Positions 1-9,756 of a DNA stretch of 64,000 nt are shown here, piece by piece (positions within the stretch are counted from its first letter, which is position 1; every line of letters begins with the position of its first letter). The position numbers and the translations under genes are program-made. This DNA is from Streptomyces sp. NBC_00510. Lineage in GTDB: Bacteria; Actinomycetota; Actinomycetes; Streptomycetales; Streptomycetaceae. Location: assembly GCA_036013505.1 (NCBI GenBank), contig CP107851.1, positions 2,356,001-2,420,000 of the forward strand, in the 5' to 3' direction. Below the pieces are notes generated by a model, which saw nothing but the letters and a program-made list of their open reading frames with translations, did no database searches and had not been told where the DNA came from.

Positions 1-716
1 GGGACGCCCTCAAGGGGATAGAGGCCGCCTCCACCTGAGATGCGCCGATCCCCAGCCCGCGCTCTCCGGCACGCGAGGACCGGATACCGGCCCTGGAAGC
101 AGTCGACGGTGCCGAAATCCGCCGACCGGGAACGCACCACTGCCGTTTCTCATCGCGCGCAGCCGACGCAGTGGCCGTTCCACCTGCGCGCGGCGGTGGA
201 CATCGCCACCCTGCCCACACCATACGCATGGCCACCAAGCTCCACCTGGCGGTCAAATAGGCGCTGCCGGTCGCTGCTGATCACGGCCGGGCAGCGAAGC
301 CTCCCTGGGGCCTCCGTGCTCAGGTGCCACGTTGGTGATGGCGGACGTACGTCATCCCGGCCCAGTACGTTGCTGCCGACGAGGCGGGCGAGGTCGTAGT
401 CGTGCCGGAAGGCAGCGACTGCCTCCGAGGACGCCTCCCAGTCGATCTTCCTCAGGTGCCCGCGGACACCGTGCTTGCGGAGCAGGTGCTCCGGGAGTTC
501 TCCACCGTCCGGTTCGTCGTGATGAGGCCGGGGCGCCGACGGGGTCCAGCACAGCAGGTCCACCTTCGGTTCCCCGGCGCGCGCTGGATGTCTGAACCCC
601 GATCCACCGGCCGGTGATCGGTTCGGGGTGGGGGGAATGCAGAGAGGTGCCCGCTGAGCTGGGATGATGGGAGTTCTCACGCTTCCAGCAGGCCCAACCA
701 GCAAGGCACCTCGTAG
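1..716. other. Decayed DNA before the first transposase
   Basis: No intact gene is supported here. Around 220-310 the plus strand gives scattered IS5-transposase-like words (ATKLHLAV, then LLITAGQ in another frame), as expected of a relic. Between about 350 and 600 the minus strand reads a plausible peptide (KHGVRGHLRKIDWEAS, then LARLVGSNVLG) without start or stop, probably a gene fragment of unknown function. The stretch 121-177 is one copy of a 57-bp repeat. Confidence 0.35.
121..177. repeat. 57-bp direct repeat, copy A
   Basis: Matches 21534-21590 in the same orientation at 52 of 57 positions. Each copy contains an internal inverted repeat (CCACTG near the middle, CAGTGG near the right end), which resembles a transposon end or a recombinase site. 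The two copies bracket about 21.4 kb that includes the DISARM-like gene block. Its nature is inferred; the similarity is read directly. Confidence 0.7.
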
Positions 717-2107
717 ATGCAATCTTCCCATGCTCCGGCAGCGGTCTCGGCCGCGTTCGATGATCCGACTCTGGTGGCGTACGGCGGTCTGGAGTCGCTG
801 GTCCGGCTGGCCGAGCGGTGCGGGCTGCCGAACCTGCTGGCCGAGCGGGTGCACCTGCCCGCATCCAGGGACGGGGTGGGCGCGTTCCCGGCCGCGAAGG
901 CCATGGCGTTGATCGGCGGCATGGCGGCGGGCGCGGACAGCATCAACGACCTCGACCGATTGCGGCACGGCGTGATGGACCGCCTGTTCGCCGGCGTGCG
1001 CGCTCCTTCCACCCTCGGCAGTTTCCTGCGGGCCTTCAGCCACGGCCACGTCAAGCAACTGCACGCCGTCGCGAGGCGGTTGCTACCGCAACTGGCCGCG
1101 CACACCCCGCTGCTGTCCGGCGCGCACACCGTCGCCTATGTGGACATCGACGACACCATCCGCCGCACCTACGGCTACGCCAAGCAAGGCGCCGGCTACG
1201 GCTACTCCAAGGTCAAGGGTCTGAACGCGCTGCTGGCGGTGCTCTCCACGCCGCTGGCCGCGCCGGTGATCGCCGCAACCAGGCTGCGCAAGGGAGCTAC
1301 CGCCTCGGTGCGCGGCGCGTCCTCCTTCGCCGCCAAGGCCCTGCGCACCGCGAAGGCGTGCGGCGCGAGCGGCTTGCTGGTCCTGCGGGCGGACTCCGCG
1401 TTCTACGCGAACGAGGTGATCGGCGCCTGCCGGGCCCTGGGCGCCCGGTTCTCCATCACCGCCCGCATGAACACATCGATCAAACGCGCGATCGCCACGA
1501 TCGGCGAAGGAGCCTGGACGCCCATCAAGTACCCCAAGGCGATCTGGGACGAGGAGGGCCAGTGCTGGATCTCCGATGCGGAGATCGCCGAGGTCCCCTA
1601 CACCGCGTTCACCTCCAAGCCGAAGAAGCAGCAGGTCAATGCCCGCCTGATCGTGCGCCGCGTGAAACGCCTCAACCCCGACGGTCACGTCCAGGGCCAG
1701 GGCGAGCTGTTCACGCTCTACCGCTACCACTGCGCGTTCACCGACTCCCCGCTCGGCCTCATCGACGCAGACAAGGACCACCGCCGCCATGCCATCGTGG
1801 AACAGGTGATCGCCGACGCGAAGAGCGGACCACACTGGCCCACCTGCCGTCCGGCGACTTCCAGGCCAATGCCGCCTGGCTCGCCCTGGCCGCGATCACC
1901 CAGAACCTGATACGCGCCATGGGCACCCTGGCCTCCGCGTTCCACGCCAAGGCCACCACCGGCACAATTTGGGCCCAGCTCATCACTGTCCCCGCCCAGA
2001 TCGCCCGCTCAGCCCGTCGACTGACGCTCCACCTGCCCCAGAACTGGCCCTGGCAGGAAGCCTGGCAACAACTCGTCGCCACCCTGCACGCCCCACCGCA
2101 CAGCTGA
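717..2107 (+). pseudogene. IS1380-family transposase, frameshifted
   Basis: DDE transposase of the IS1380 family. The first frame (ATG at 717) runs as a normal N-terminal and catalytic region, with AYVDIDDT holding the first catalytic aspartate and LRADSAFY later. At about 1829-1832 an extra CA dinucleotide (ccacactgg where ccactgg is expected) shifts the frame. The C-terminal part, LAHLPSGDFQANAAWLALA onward, continues in another frame to the stop at 2107. The rejoined product would have a normal family length of about 460 residues. As written it cannot make a full transposase. No clear terminal inverted repeats were found. Confidence 0.85.
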
Positions 2108-2237
2108 CGCCCCATCCGACCCGCCCAAAAGGGCCAGAGACCTGTGGACATGTGGAAAAGCTGGGCAGACCAGGGTCGACCAGGGTCACGTCCGGTGGCG
2201 TGGTGTAACCGACGGCCACTCGGTGATCCGTTAAAGG

Positions 2238-2471
2238 TTAGGCAGTGAGGGCAGTTGGGGCCATTACCGGTCCGGCTTCTCCCTCGATCAGGTGAAGGCG
2301 GCAGCGGCCGAGGATCTCGGGCCTCATGTAGCGGCGCTGCTCGGCCCACTCGTCGCTCTGCTCGGCCAGGACGGCGCCGACCGGGCGGACGATGGCGTCG
2401 CGGTCGGGGAAGATGCCCACCACGTCGGTGCGGCGGTGGATCTCCTTGTTCAGACGCTCCTGGGGGTTGAT
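2238..2471 (-). pseudogene. IS256-family transposase, 3' part (split by IS110)
   Basis: Reads NPQERLNKEIHRRTDVVGIF and RRYMRPEIL, the conserved C-terminal end of IS256/mutator transposases. The matching N-terminal part is at 3797-4800 and ends at QIWSN, exactly where this part resumes. The gene was therefore one reading unit before the IS110 element inserted. It ends within about 240 bases and no longer has its own start. Confidence 0.85.
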
Positions 2472-3796
2472 GCCCCTATGGTTCGTCAAGCTGCTTGGGG
2501 TTGATCTGCGTAGGCGGGTGCTTCCTGTAAGCACTTGTAGATCTCACGGGCGATGTAGCGCTTCAGGCAACGGATGATCTCGCGACGGCTCTTGCCTTCC
2601 CGGGTGCGTCGTTCCAGGTAGGCCTGGGTGCGGCTGTCCCACCGCAGGCGGCTTTGGGTGATGCGGTAGAGGGCGGCGTTGGCTTGGCGGTCGCCCCCGC
2701 GGTTGAGTCGCCTGCGCTGGGTTTTGCCCGATGATCTCTCGACCGGGCTGACTCCGCACAGGGCTGCGAACGAGGCTTCACTGGTCAGTCGCTCGGGGTT
2801 GTCGCCCGCGGTGACGAGGAGAACGGCTGCGCTGTCGGGTCCGACGCCTTGGATTTCCAGGAATGCCGGCGCATGCAGCTCGATGGTGGCAGTGATGCGG
2901 CTGGTGAGCTCGCGGACCTCATCGCTGAGGTGCCGGATTCGGCTGGCGAGCAGCCGCAATGTGTATGCCACGGCCTCGTGTGGGCAGGCCGGGTCAAGGT
3001 TTGAGCATGCCTGGATGAGTTTGGGGTTGCTCAGTGGTGTCAGCTGTTCCCGAAGATCGGCCGGGGCCGTGACGAGGACGGCCTTGAGCTGATTTATGGC
3101 CTGCGTGCGAGCCTTGACCGCTGAATCCTTGGCCAGCTTGTAGGCTCGCAGGTCCTCCACGGGGCCGTCGCCGGATTTGGGGACGGCGGTCGCCCGGCCG
3201 CTGAGGACGGCGCGAGCGGCGGCCTCAGCATCGACCGGATCGCTCTTCCCATGCCGCCGGCGTGCAGACTTATCGGGCTGGTTGACCTCCGTGACCGTGA
3301 TCTGTTCCCCGCGCAGGTGGCGTGTCAGGCCCGCTCCGTAGGAGCCGGTGCACTCCACTCCGGCCTTGTGAACCGGGCCTTGCGAGCGGGCCCAGGCGGT
3401 GAGCATCCGGTAGCCGGTCGAGTCGGCTGGGAATGCCTTGTGCTCGAGCAGGACCCCGGTGGTGGTGATCAGGGCCGCCACGTGGATGTCCTTGTGGGTG
3501 TCAACCCCCAAGATGATCTCAGGCCTGTTGATTGTGGGCACGACGGTGGCATGGACACTGGTCACGAGCATGGAAGTCCTTGATCGCATCGGAGAAGCAC
3601 GGGCGACGCGGACTGCCTGTCAGAACTGTGATGGCGCCGTCGATGGCAAGGCCCCTATCGGGACATGACAGTCCGGCCGGATCGGAAAGCGACCGCTCCC
3701 GTGTCGCGGTCGGCAGATCAATCCGTAGGCACGGGTGCCAGTTAGACCACGGGCCAGGCCGGGACACGGGAGCGACGCCCGGCAATTCTCACAGTT
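2472..3796 (-). mobile_element. IS110-family insertion inside an IS256 transposase gene
   Basis: The limits were placed by rejoining the interrupted IS256 frame: QIWSN on the right and NPQER on the left become continuous when 2472-3796 is removed. IS110 elements usually lack long terminal inverted repeats, and none are obvious. The boundaries are good to a few bases. The single transposase gene lies at the left side, with about 200 bases of untranslated leader on the right. Confidence 0.8.
2486..3589 (-). CDS. IS110-family transposase
   Basis: Full-length (367 aa) DEDD transposase of the IS110/IS1111 group. The N-terminal RuvC-like domain begins GVDTHKDIHVAA (first catalytic Asp) and includes VECTGSYG and the KSDPVDAEAAARA motif. 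The C-terminal transposase_20 domain has IQGVGPDSAAVLL and SFAALCGVSPVERSSGKTQR, whose serine is the proposed nucleophile. The frame is intact, so the element may still be active. It sits inside an older IS256 element. The longest ATG is used; a start at the second Met (residue 7) is equally possible. Confidence 0.93.
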   Translation of the reverse strand: MRSRTSMLVTSVHATVVPTINRPEIILGVDTHKDIHVAALITTTGVLLEHKAFPADSTGYRMLTAWARSQGPVHKAGVECTGSYGAGLTRHLRGEQITVTEVNQPDKSARRRHGKSDPVDAEAAARAVLSGRATAVPKSGDGPVEDLRAYKLAKDSAVKARTQAINQLKAVLVTAPADLREQLTPLSNPKLIQACSNLDPACPHEAVAYTLRLLASRIRHLSDEVRELTSRITATIELHAPAFLEIQGVGPDSAAVLLVTAGDNPERLTSEASFAALCGVSPVERSSGKTQRRRLNRGGDRQANAALYRITQSRLRWDSRTQAYLERRTREGKSRREIIRCLKRYIAREIYKCLQEAPAYADQPQAA

Positions 3797-4800
3797 GGAC
3801 CAGATCTGCTTCCACACCTCGCGGGGGTAGGCGGTGAAGGCGAGGAGGTCCTCGCGGGCGGCTTCCAGGTGCTCGGCGGCCTTGGGGAACTTATCGTCGA
3901 GGGCGGCGATGGCCTTGGCCATCTGGGCGCGCACGGCGTCGGCGTCGGGCTGCTCGAAGACGGTCCGCAGCAGGGTGGCCACCCAGGGTTGGGCGCTCTT
4001 GGGACCTGGGAGAGCAGGTTGCGGGCGTAGTGGGTGCGGCAGCGCTGCCAGGCCGCCCCGGGCAGGGCGGCGCCGATGGCGTTGACCAGGCCGACGTGGG
4101 CGTCGGAGACCACGAGCTGCACGCCGGTCAGGCCGCGGGCGGCCAGGGAGCGCAGGAAGGCCAGCCAGCCTGCGCCGTCCTCGCTGCTGGCGATGTCGAT
4201 GCGGAGGATTTCGCGGTGTCCGTCGGCGTCGACCCCGACCGCGACCAGGGCGTGGACGTTGACCACCCTCCCGCCCTCGCGGACTTTCTGGGTGAGCGCG
4301 TCGACCCATACGAAGGTGTAGGGACCGCCGTCCAGTGGTCGGTTGCGGAACTCGGCCACCCGGGCGTCGAAGACCTTGGCCATCTCGGAGACCTGCGACT
4401 TGCTCAGCTGGGTGACACCCAGGGACTCGGCGAGTTTCTCCACCCGGCGGGTGGACACGCCCAGCAGGTAGCAGGTGGCCACCACGGAGATCAGGGCCTG
4501 CTCGGAGCGGCGCCGGCGCTCCAGCAGCCAGCCGGGGAAGTAGGAGCCGGAGCGGACCTTGGGGATGGCCAGGTCGATGGTGCCGACCCGAGTGTCCCAG
4601 TCCCGATGCCGGTAGCGGTTGCGGGAGTTGATGCGCTCTTCGCTCGGCATGCCGTACTCGGCGCCGCAGGCGGCATCGACATCGGCGGACATCATCGCCT
4701 CGGCGAAGGTCTTCACCATCTGGCGAAGAAGGTCGGGACTCGCCGAGGCGAGGTTCTCCTCCAGCATGGTGGCGAACGGCAGACTGTGCGGTGCGGTCAT
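3797..4800 (-). pseudogene. IS256-family transposase, 5' part (split by IS110, frameshifted)
   Basis: Starts at ATG 4800 (MTAPHSLPFATMLEENL) and carries the IS256 signatures: NRYRHRDWDTRVGTIDLAIP, the catalytic VWVDALTQKVREGG and VVSDAHVGLVNAI. A one-base loss in a C run near 4006-4010 changes SQVPKSAQPW to SQVPRAPN. The rest (PWVATLLRTVFEQPDADAV to VWKQIWSN) continues in a neighbouring frame until the IS110 junction at 3796. The element thus carries two inactivating events, an indel and an insertion, although the indel is in a homopolymer and could be a sequencing error. Confidence 0.88.
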
Positions 4801-5098
4801 CGTGCTCTTCTCCTTCGTGACTTGGTCGTCTTGAAGGATCAGCCGATGGCCGTCTTGCTTGTACGCGACACACGTGCACACGGAGCAACTCCACCCTCAC
4901 GGGGAGCTACCCGCTACACCACATCCCTGGACGCAACCCAGACCAGCGGCTACCCCACGCCCTCCACCCGCTGACCCGCCCGAACCCCAGGTAAATGATC
5001 ACCCGGACACCAAGCCGGTGGATCGGGGCTGAGCCTTTCAGCCTGGCCGCCGAATCGGCTGACTGCGGCGGGGTACTCGGACAGACAGCCGCAACGCA

Positions 5099-5161
5099 CG
5101 AGGCTCCCATGCCGCTGAGGGGGTGTTCGAAGTCGCAACGCATCGGCGTGGGAGCCTCGTT
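5099..5161 (+). repeat. Hairpin upstream of the IS5-like remnant
   Basis: The arm acgaggctcccatgccg is repeated in inverted form about 28 bases later with one mismatch, just before the transposase start at 5179. A comparable leader hairpin precedes the IS5 transposase at 25091, so it is probably part of the IS leader. Confidence 0.5.
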
Positions 5162-5178
5162 GGTCCGCTGCACTCGCG

Positions 5179-5427
5179 ATGCCGCACGCTCTGGTCGAGT
5201 GGGGCACCATTCTTATCGCCATCCGCGAGGGTGACCGGCGCTGCAAGCTTCCGCCGCACCAGCGTGCGCTGGTCGCCCTGGTGTACCTGCGTCGTCACGA
5301 CACCGTCGCCAGCATCGCGGACAGCTTCGCAATAATGTCGGCCACCGCCCACACCTACGTCACAGCCGTCGTTGGCCTCCTCGCCGACCGGCCCCCGGGG
5401 AACTTCGTCCCCGGCAGGGACTTTTAG
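5179..5427 (+). pseudogene. IS5-like (DDE_Tnp_4) transposase, 5' remnant
   Basis: An 82-residue frame with LPPHQRALVALVYLRRHDT and AHTYVTAVVGLLADR, the N-terminal helix-turn-helix of Streptomyces DDE_Tnp_4 transposases. It stops before the catalytic domain. The C-terminal end of the same family lies on the same strand at 9532-9688, about 4.1 kb away, with a restriction gene and a group II intron between. Whether the two halves came from one copy is inference. Confidence 0.7.
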
Positions 5428-5638
5428 CGCCGGTTCACCCTTGCCGTCACAGCCCTGCGCATCGAGGCATGCGATACCTACCATTGCTCTTCATCCTGGC
5501 CGGGCACGGCCATGACAGCCGGCAGTTGCTCGCATCGCCCGCGCCGGCGCCGACGGGAGCCCCCTGACGAATTCATTGCTACACCTGATGACTACACTCT
5601 GCTCGCCAAACTTTCACTTACGGAGGGGCGTTGTGGTC

Positions 5639-7453
5639 ATGTTCCACCAGGCCGACACCACGGCAGAAGAAGAGACGTCGGACAGCGGGACGCGGCCCGA
5701 CACGCCTCCGGCTCCCCGCCCGGTGCCCGACTGGCAGGCTGCGGAACACAACGCGCTCGCGTGGGTCAGGTGGCTTGGCTTTCCGCAGGCGGAGCCGACC
5801 CGCGATGGCTCCGACGGGGGACTGGACATAGCTGGCCCGGGAATATACGGCCAGGTGAAGTTCCACGGGAAGGCTGTTCCGCCCAACCTGGTACAGCAAC
5901 TTTTCGGGGCACGCGGTTTGAACAGTGGCGAGATGCTCTTCTTCGCCAATTCCGGGTACACCGCTGCCGCGATCGCTGCCGCAGACCGGCTGGATGTCGG
6001 CTGTTTCACTTACTCTCCCGCAGACGGGATGATTGAGCCCGCGAACCGCTACGCGGCCGAACTGATGGAACGTGCGATTTCCCCGGAAGCCGAGGATGAG
6101 CGCGAGGTGCGGGCTGAGGAGGAGAGGCAGAAGAAGGAAAAGAAGAAGCAGAAGAAATTGGCCAAGAAGCGGAAGAAGATCCAGCGGAGCGCCGAAGCCG
6201 GCGAAGTGGTGATGGGTGAGGTGGCGGGCAAGGTCGCCACCATCGCCGCGGTCGCCGACCCCGGGCTGTCAAGCGACGAGCGGCGCAAGCTCCTGGCAGA
6301 TCTGGACAAGGAACAGCTGGACCTGCTGGTGGCCTGTCTGCTGATCCGTGACGGATTCAATCCCTCGCGCTCCCGAACGATAATGGCCGACGGATTCCAG
6401 GGTGTGACCGCCTATTGGGCGGAACACCCTGACATTGAAGTCCTCGAATCGGAGAGCGGCGAGAAATTCGAGCCACTCTCGGTGACATGCTTGACTGCCT
6501 CCATCGGCCAGGAGGAGGCCTTGCGAGAGCTCTCCGAACTCTTCGACGAAGGGCTGTGGACGGAGCTTCACACGCATGACGGTGTGGTAGTTCCCATGGC
6601 TGGGGGATGGCTCGCTCCAGGGGCGCCCATGCCGCACTTCAAGGTTGAAGTCGATGCCACCCGCCTCCGTTTCACCGGGAAAACGGACTACACGACGGTG
6701 GACCTCTCCGTGTATGCGAACAGGCTCATGGTCACCACCCTCCCGCTCGACAGCACAACCCGCGCTCGGATCGCTCGGCAGCAGCACGTGTTCCTCGTCG
6801 ATCTGGACGTGCTCGACCATTGGTGCCGCGAGGGGTTGTCGCTGATCACCGAGTACAAGTCGGCGCCGTCGCCCGGTACGAAGGCCGTCGGCCGCATCAC
6901 CGGATTCGAGTTCAAGGCCCTGCCGGCCGACTCGTCGTGGCACCTTGCGCTGGGTGCGCGGCAGATTGTCGCCGCGGAACTGGACGAGGACTCGTTCGGA
7001 CAGTACCTGTGTGCCCTGCTGATCCGGGACGGATTTATGGTGATGTCACACCAATCGGGTAGTTCACGTGGAGTTTTCACGGTGCAGCTGCCGGAGTCCG
7101 CGTCCGCCGGAGAACTCCTCGGAGTGGTCAGCTATAGCAAGTCCTATGGCATGGGCCGCACCGACATGGCGGACCCGGAGCGCGTCGATGAGGCCGCGCG
7201 AGATCACATCGCGGAGATGCCAGATTTGTCAGACAGTCTGTCCGGGGTGGGCGGAATTCTCAGCCTGTGGATGCACGTAGCCGACAGCGCGATTCCGTCG
7301 CACCTACATGACGAAGTGGGAATGCCGGAGGGCGTCATGCTGCTGGAGGCCGGGGGGCTCGCCGCGTGGGGCGAGATGCGTCTGCAGGTGACCGTCGACG
7401 TCATCGGTGACGGCAAGGGGAAGATCGACCTACAGCTGGTGCCCGTGGCGTGA
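5639..7453 (+). CDS. Mrr-like restriction endonuclease with repeated C-terminal modules
   Basis: The 604-aa protein begins with an Mrr/RecB-type nuclease domain (about residues 31-145). E36 lies in the first helix, D63 in GSDGGLDI, and Q72/K74 in YGQVKF, which matches the E...D...QxK catalytic set. A highly charged Lys/Glu coiled-coil follows (about 148-190). The remainder contains two related modules marked by LLIRDGF, near residues 230 and 460, of unknown function. A good Shine-Dalgarno (ggaggg, 5622-5627) sits 6 bases before GTG 5633 and 12 before ATG 5639, so either start is possible. It probably cleaves foreign DNA in the cytoplasm. No methyltransferase is adjacent, which fits a modification-dependent or abortive role, but that is inferred. 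Confidence 0.75.
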   Translation: MFHQADTTAEEETSDSGTRPDTPPAPRPVPDWQAAEHNALAWVRWLGFPQAEPTRDGSDGGLDIAGPGIYGQVKFHGKAVPPNLVQQLFGARGLNSGEMLFFANSGYTAAAIAAADRLDVGCFTYSPADGMIEPANRYAAELMERAISPEAEDEREVRAEEERQKKEKKKQKKLAKKRKKIQRSAEAGEVVMGEVAGKVATIAAVADPGLSSDERRKLLADLDKEQLDLLVACLLIRDGFNPSRSRTIMADGFQGVTAYWAEHPDIEVLESESGEKFEPLSVTCLTASIGQEEALRELSELFDEGLWTELHTHDGVVVPMAGGWLAPGAPMPHFKVEVDATRLRFTGKTDYTTVDLSVYANRLMVTTLPLDSTTRARIARQQHVFLVDLDVLDHWCREGLSLITEYKSAPSPGTKAVGRITGFEFKALPADSSWHLALGARQIVAAELDEDSFGQYLCALLIRDGFMVMSHQSGSSRGVFTVQLPESASAGELLGVVSYSKSYGMGRTDMADPERVDEAARDHIAEMPDLSDSLSGVGGILSLWMHVADSAIPSHLHDEVGMPEGVMLLEAGGLAAWGEMRLQVTVDVIGDGKGKIDLQLVPVA

Positions 7454-7467
7454 TCGCCTCCAGGGGG

Positions 7468-7485
7468 CCTTAACCTCGATCTTGC
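7468..7485. repeat. Inverted repeat, left copy, flanking the group II intron
   Basis: The 18-bp ccttaacctcgatcttgc recurs in inverted orientation at 9579-9597 with one extra T. The pair brackets the reverse-transcriptase region. It may be an old transposon end pair or a hairpin into which the intron inserted. Confidence 0.6.
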
Positions 7486-7520
7486 ATGAGGGTCCATCAG
7501 CTCGCTGATGGACCCTCATG
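7485..7520. terminator. Strong perfect hairpin after the restriction gene
   Basis: A 16-bp perfect inverted repeat around a CTCG loop (catgagggtccatcag / ctgatggaccctcatg), 32 bases after the endonuclease stop. It has no T tract, which is usual in Streptomyces. It also abuts the 3' end of the reverse-strand group II intron, so it could be part of the intron's insertion site instead. Confidence 0.55.
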
Positions 7521-7582
7521 TAGGGTCGGGGGCTAGCGCGGTGGCGGAGTACATCCGCTCCGTTTCCAGCCCCCGCCGCATC

Positions 7583-7615
7583 GAAGCGTGCATGCGGTTC
7601 TCCCGCACACGGCTC
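7583..7615 (-). ncRNA. Group II intron domain V
   Basis: Minus strand reads GAGCCGTGTGCGGGAG then AACCGCATGCACGCTTC: a hairpin with the AGC catalytic triad near its 5' base, a GAGA-type tip and the paired 3' strand. Position directly after the maturase stop and length near 34 nt agree with domain V of bacterial group II introns. Confidence 0.75.
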
Positions 7616-9048
7616 ACCGACGCCGTTCACCAACGGCATTCGGGCTGCCCCGCCAGTCCCGGAAAGGCCTGGGTGCAACAACAGTCCCGTGCAAGGAGAT
7701 CAGACCCAGGAAACCCTGAGCGGCGAAGGCAACCACCGCCCACCCAAACTTCCTGGTGCGCCGGTGCTTCTTGGCGAGGAATCCGCCGATCCGCATCCGC
7801 GCGTACGATCCGATCTGGTCGAAACGGTGAGCCGAGTTCCCGAACCGGAAATACGCCGCCCACCCGCGAAGGAACGCGTTCACGTCCTCCACGATCACCT
7901 TGACCGGCAGCAGCAGTCTGCGCCGTTCCGTGAATTCACGGATCCGGTCGCGGTCATGCTGCATTGCCTTGCTCGCAGGCCAGCGGGCGAGGAAGGTAAC
8001 CGGGCGCTTCCCGTCGCGGGACCGGGATGCCACCAACCGGTGGTGGAAACCGAGGAAGTCCACTCCCCCGCCTCCCACCTCCAGGTGGACGATCCTGGTT
8101 TTAGCCGCCTTCGGTTCCAGACCGAGTTCGGCCAGCAGGCACCTCAACCGCTCCAGGGCGGCTTCGGCCTGCTCGCGGGTCGCGCACATCACCAGCGCGT
8201 CATCGGCATAGCGCACCAGCACCCCGTGCTGCCGCGTCTCCCAAGCCCGGTCGACCCGGTGCAGGAAGACATTGGCCAGCAGCGGGGGATACCACCCCGC
8301 CCTGCGGAGTACCGGTGACCGGCCGGCGGACCTGACCGTCCTCCATGACTCCAGCCCGCAGCATCGCGCGCAAGAGCTTCAGGACAGACTGGTCACAGAC
8401 GCGTTCCTCGACCGCCTGCATCAACTTCTCGTGGTCAATCGACTCAAAGCAGTTGGCGATGTCGGTCTCAACGACCCATCGCCGTCCCCGCCAGGACTCA
8501 TCGATCAAGACCTGGAGGGCATCGTGTGCACCGCGCCTGGGCCTGAACCCGAAGGAACACGGCAGCATGTCGGCTTCGAAGACCGGCTCGAGCACGATCT
8601 TCAGGGCTGCCTGCACGATGCGGTCGCGGACTGCGGGAATCGACAGGGGCCTTTGCTCCGCCGTGCCGGGCTTGGGAATGAACACCCGGCGAGCGGCAAG
8701 CGGCCGCCATCTGCCGTCCTTCAACTCCGCGGCCAGTTCGTCGAGGAACCGGGTGACCCCGTATTCCTCGACCTGCTCAAGGTCGACCGCGTCAATGCCC
8801 GGAGCGCCGTTGTTACGACGCACCGTCGACCACGCACGCGCCAGGACATCCCTGCGGTGGACCTTGTCCCCCAGCGCGTGGAACCGCCGTCCGGGATCGG
8901 CCTTGGCCGCCCGGTAGAGCGCATGCTGCAGGGCACGGACCGGATCCGAGGGAGAACGTCCCCCGACGGCGGGACTAGCCACGCGGGCACTCACCGGGCC
9001 CCTCCACTTCAGCAGTACGCATCGACGAAGCAGCGGCCCTTCCCTCAC
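7614..9048 (-). pseudogene. Group II intron reverse transcriptase/maturase, frameshifted
   Basis: Part one (9048 to about 8285) holds the RT palm: APGIDAVDLEQVEEYG, VFIPKPGTAEQRPLSIPAVRDR, SFGFRPRRGAHDAL, and FESIDHEKLM. Part two (about 8285-7614) starts at VRYADDALVMC, the YADD catalytic motif, and continues with DFLGFHH and the maturase domain (LRGWAAYFRFGN). The two are split by one extra base in a run of five G/C at 8283-8287. Removing it restores GVVSPLLANVFLHRV. The protein would normally splice and mobilise the intron RNA. Either this copy is dead or the homopolymer was misread. Confidence 0.87.
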
Positions 9049-9531
9049 CGGCGGTTGTGTTGTCCGTCCGGCTCAAGCAGTACTACGGCCGCCTCCGACG
9101 CCCGCCCGGCCCGCTTCCCCTTCCGGGGTTCACCCGGTTATAGGTCGCGATGCTTCCGACAGCACTCTTGCCGCAGGCTGCCGGGCCGGGGAGGGCCTCC
9201 CCAGTTCCCGCCGTCACCGTCGAAACGTTCCGTGCCCCATACGCCGGGGAGTCCTTCGCGGCAGCCATCCAGGTTCTTCACCGCTTCCATGGCCTTCGCC
9301 CTGATTTCGGGGGCTCGGCTCTCCCTTTCCCCGCCCTCACGGAGGCCTCTAACGACGCCGCAGGCTTCGCGTGATGCTACGGACCGCTTCTTTGCTCCCC
9401 CTTCACAGGGCTTTCGACGCTGGACTTCGACGCCGGGCGTTTCCCCCCGACGCCGCCAGCCTGCTACCGGGCCTCCTGGCAGCTACCCGGACCGGACTCA
9501 CACCGGCAGGTGACGACGAGCTTATGAACCA

Positions 9532-9688
9532 GCGATCAACCACCTACATGGCCAACCTCCAAGTCCTGCTGGGCGTACGCAAGATCGAGGTTAAAGGCTG
9601 GCGACTACTCAGAAATCTCCGCTGTAGCACCAACCGCATCACCAACATGGTGAAGGCCGTCCTCGTCCTTCACCACGCATTAAGCTGA
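9532..9688 (+). pseudogene. IS5-like (DDE_Tnp_4) transposase, 3' remnant
   Basis: Ends KGWRLLRNLRCSTNRITNMV then KAVLVLHHALS, the typical C-terminal tail of DDE_Tnp_4 transposases in Streptomyces. It lacks the catalytic core. The N-terminal remnant of that family lies on the same strand at 5179-5427. The right copy of the 18-bp inverted repeat (9579-9597) lies inside this remnant. Confidence 0.65.
9579..9597. repeat. Inverted repeat, right copy
   Basis: gcaagatcgaggttaaagg is the inverse of 7468-7485 apart from one added T. The two copies are about 2.1 kb apart and enclose the group II intron. Confidence 0.6.
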
Positions 9689-9756
9689 GGTTGGAAAAGG
9701 CTCATTGAGGAGTTCGATATTCTCAGGAGATAGTCCCGGATTTACAATGTCAGCAT

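Larger units (their letters stand above)
7523..9530 (-). mobile_element. Group II intron (approximate limits)
   Basis: On the minus strand the reverse-transcriptase frame is followed by a recognisable domain V (7583-7615), then a domain VI-like stem (GGGGGCTGG paired with CTAGCCCCC) ending near 7523. Upstream of the reading frame, 9050-9530 has the GC-rich, gene-free structure expected of domains I-III, including a GTGTGAGTCCGGT stretch near 9500. The 5' end is not fixed by sequence alone. Confidence 0.65.

Noticed and set aside
150..1064. 304-codon minus-strand frame over the IS1380 start
   Set aside because: Mostly antisense to the transposase and to relic DNA; only a short part (350-600) has plausible protein character.
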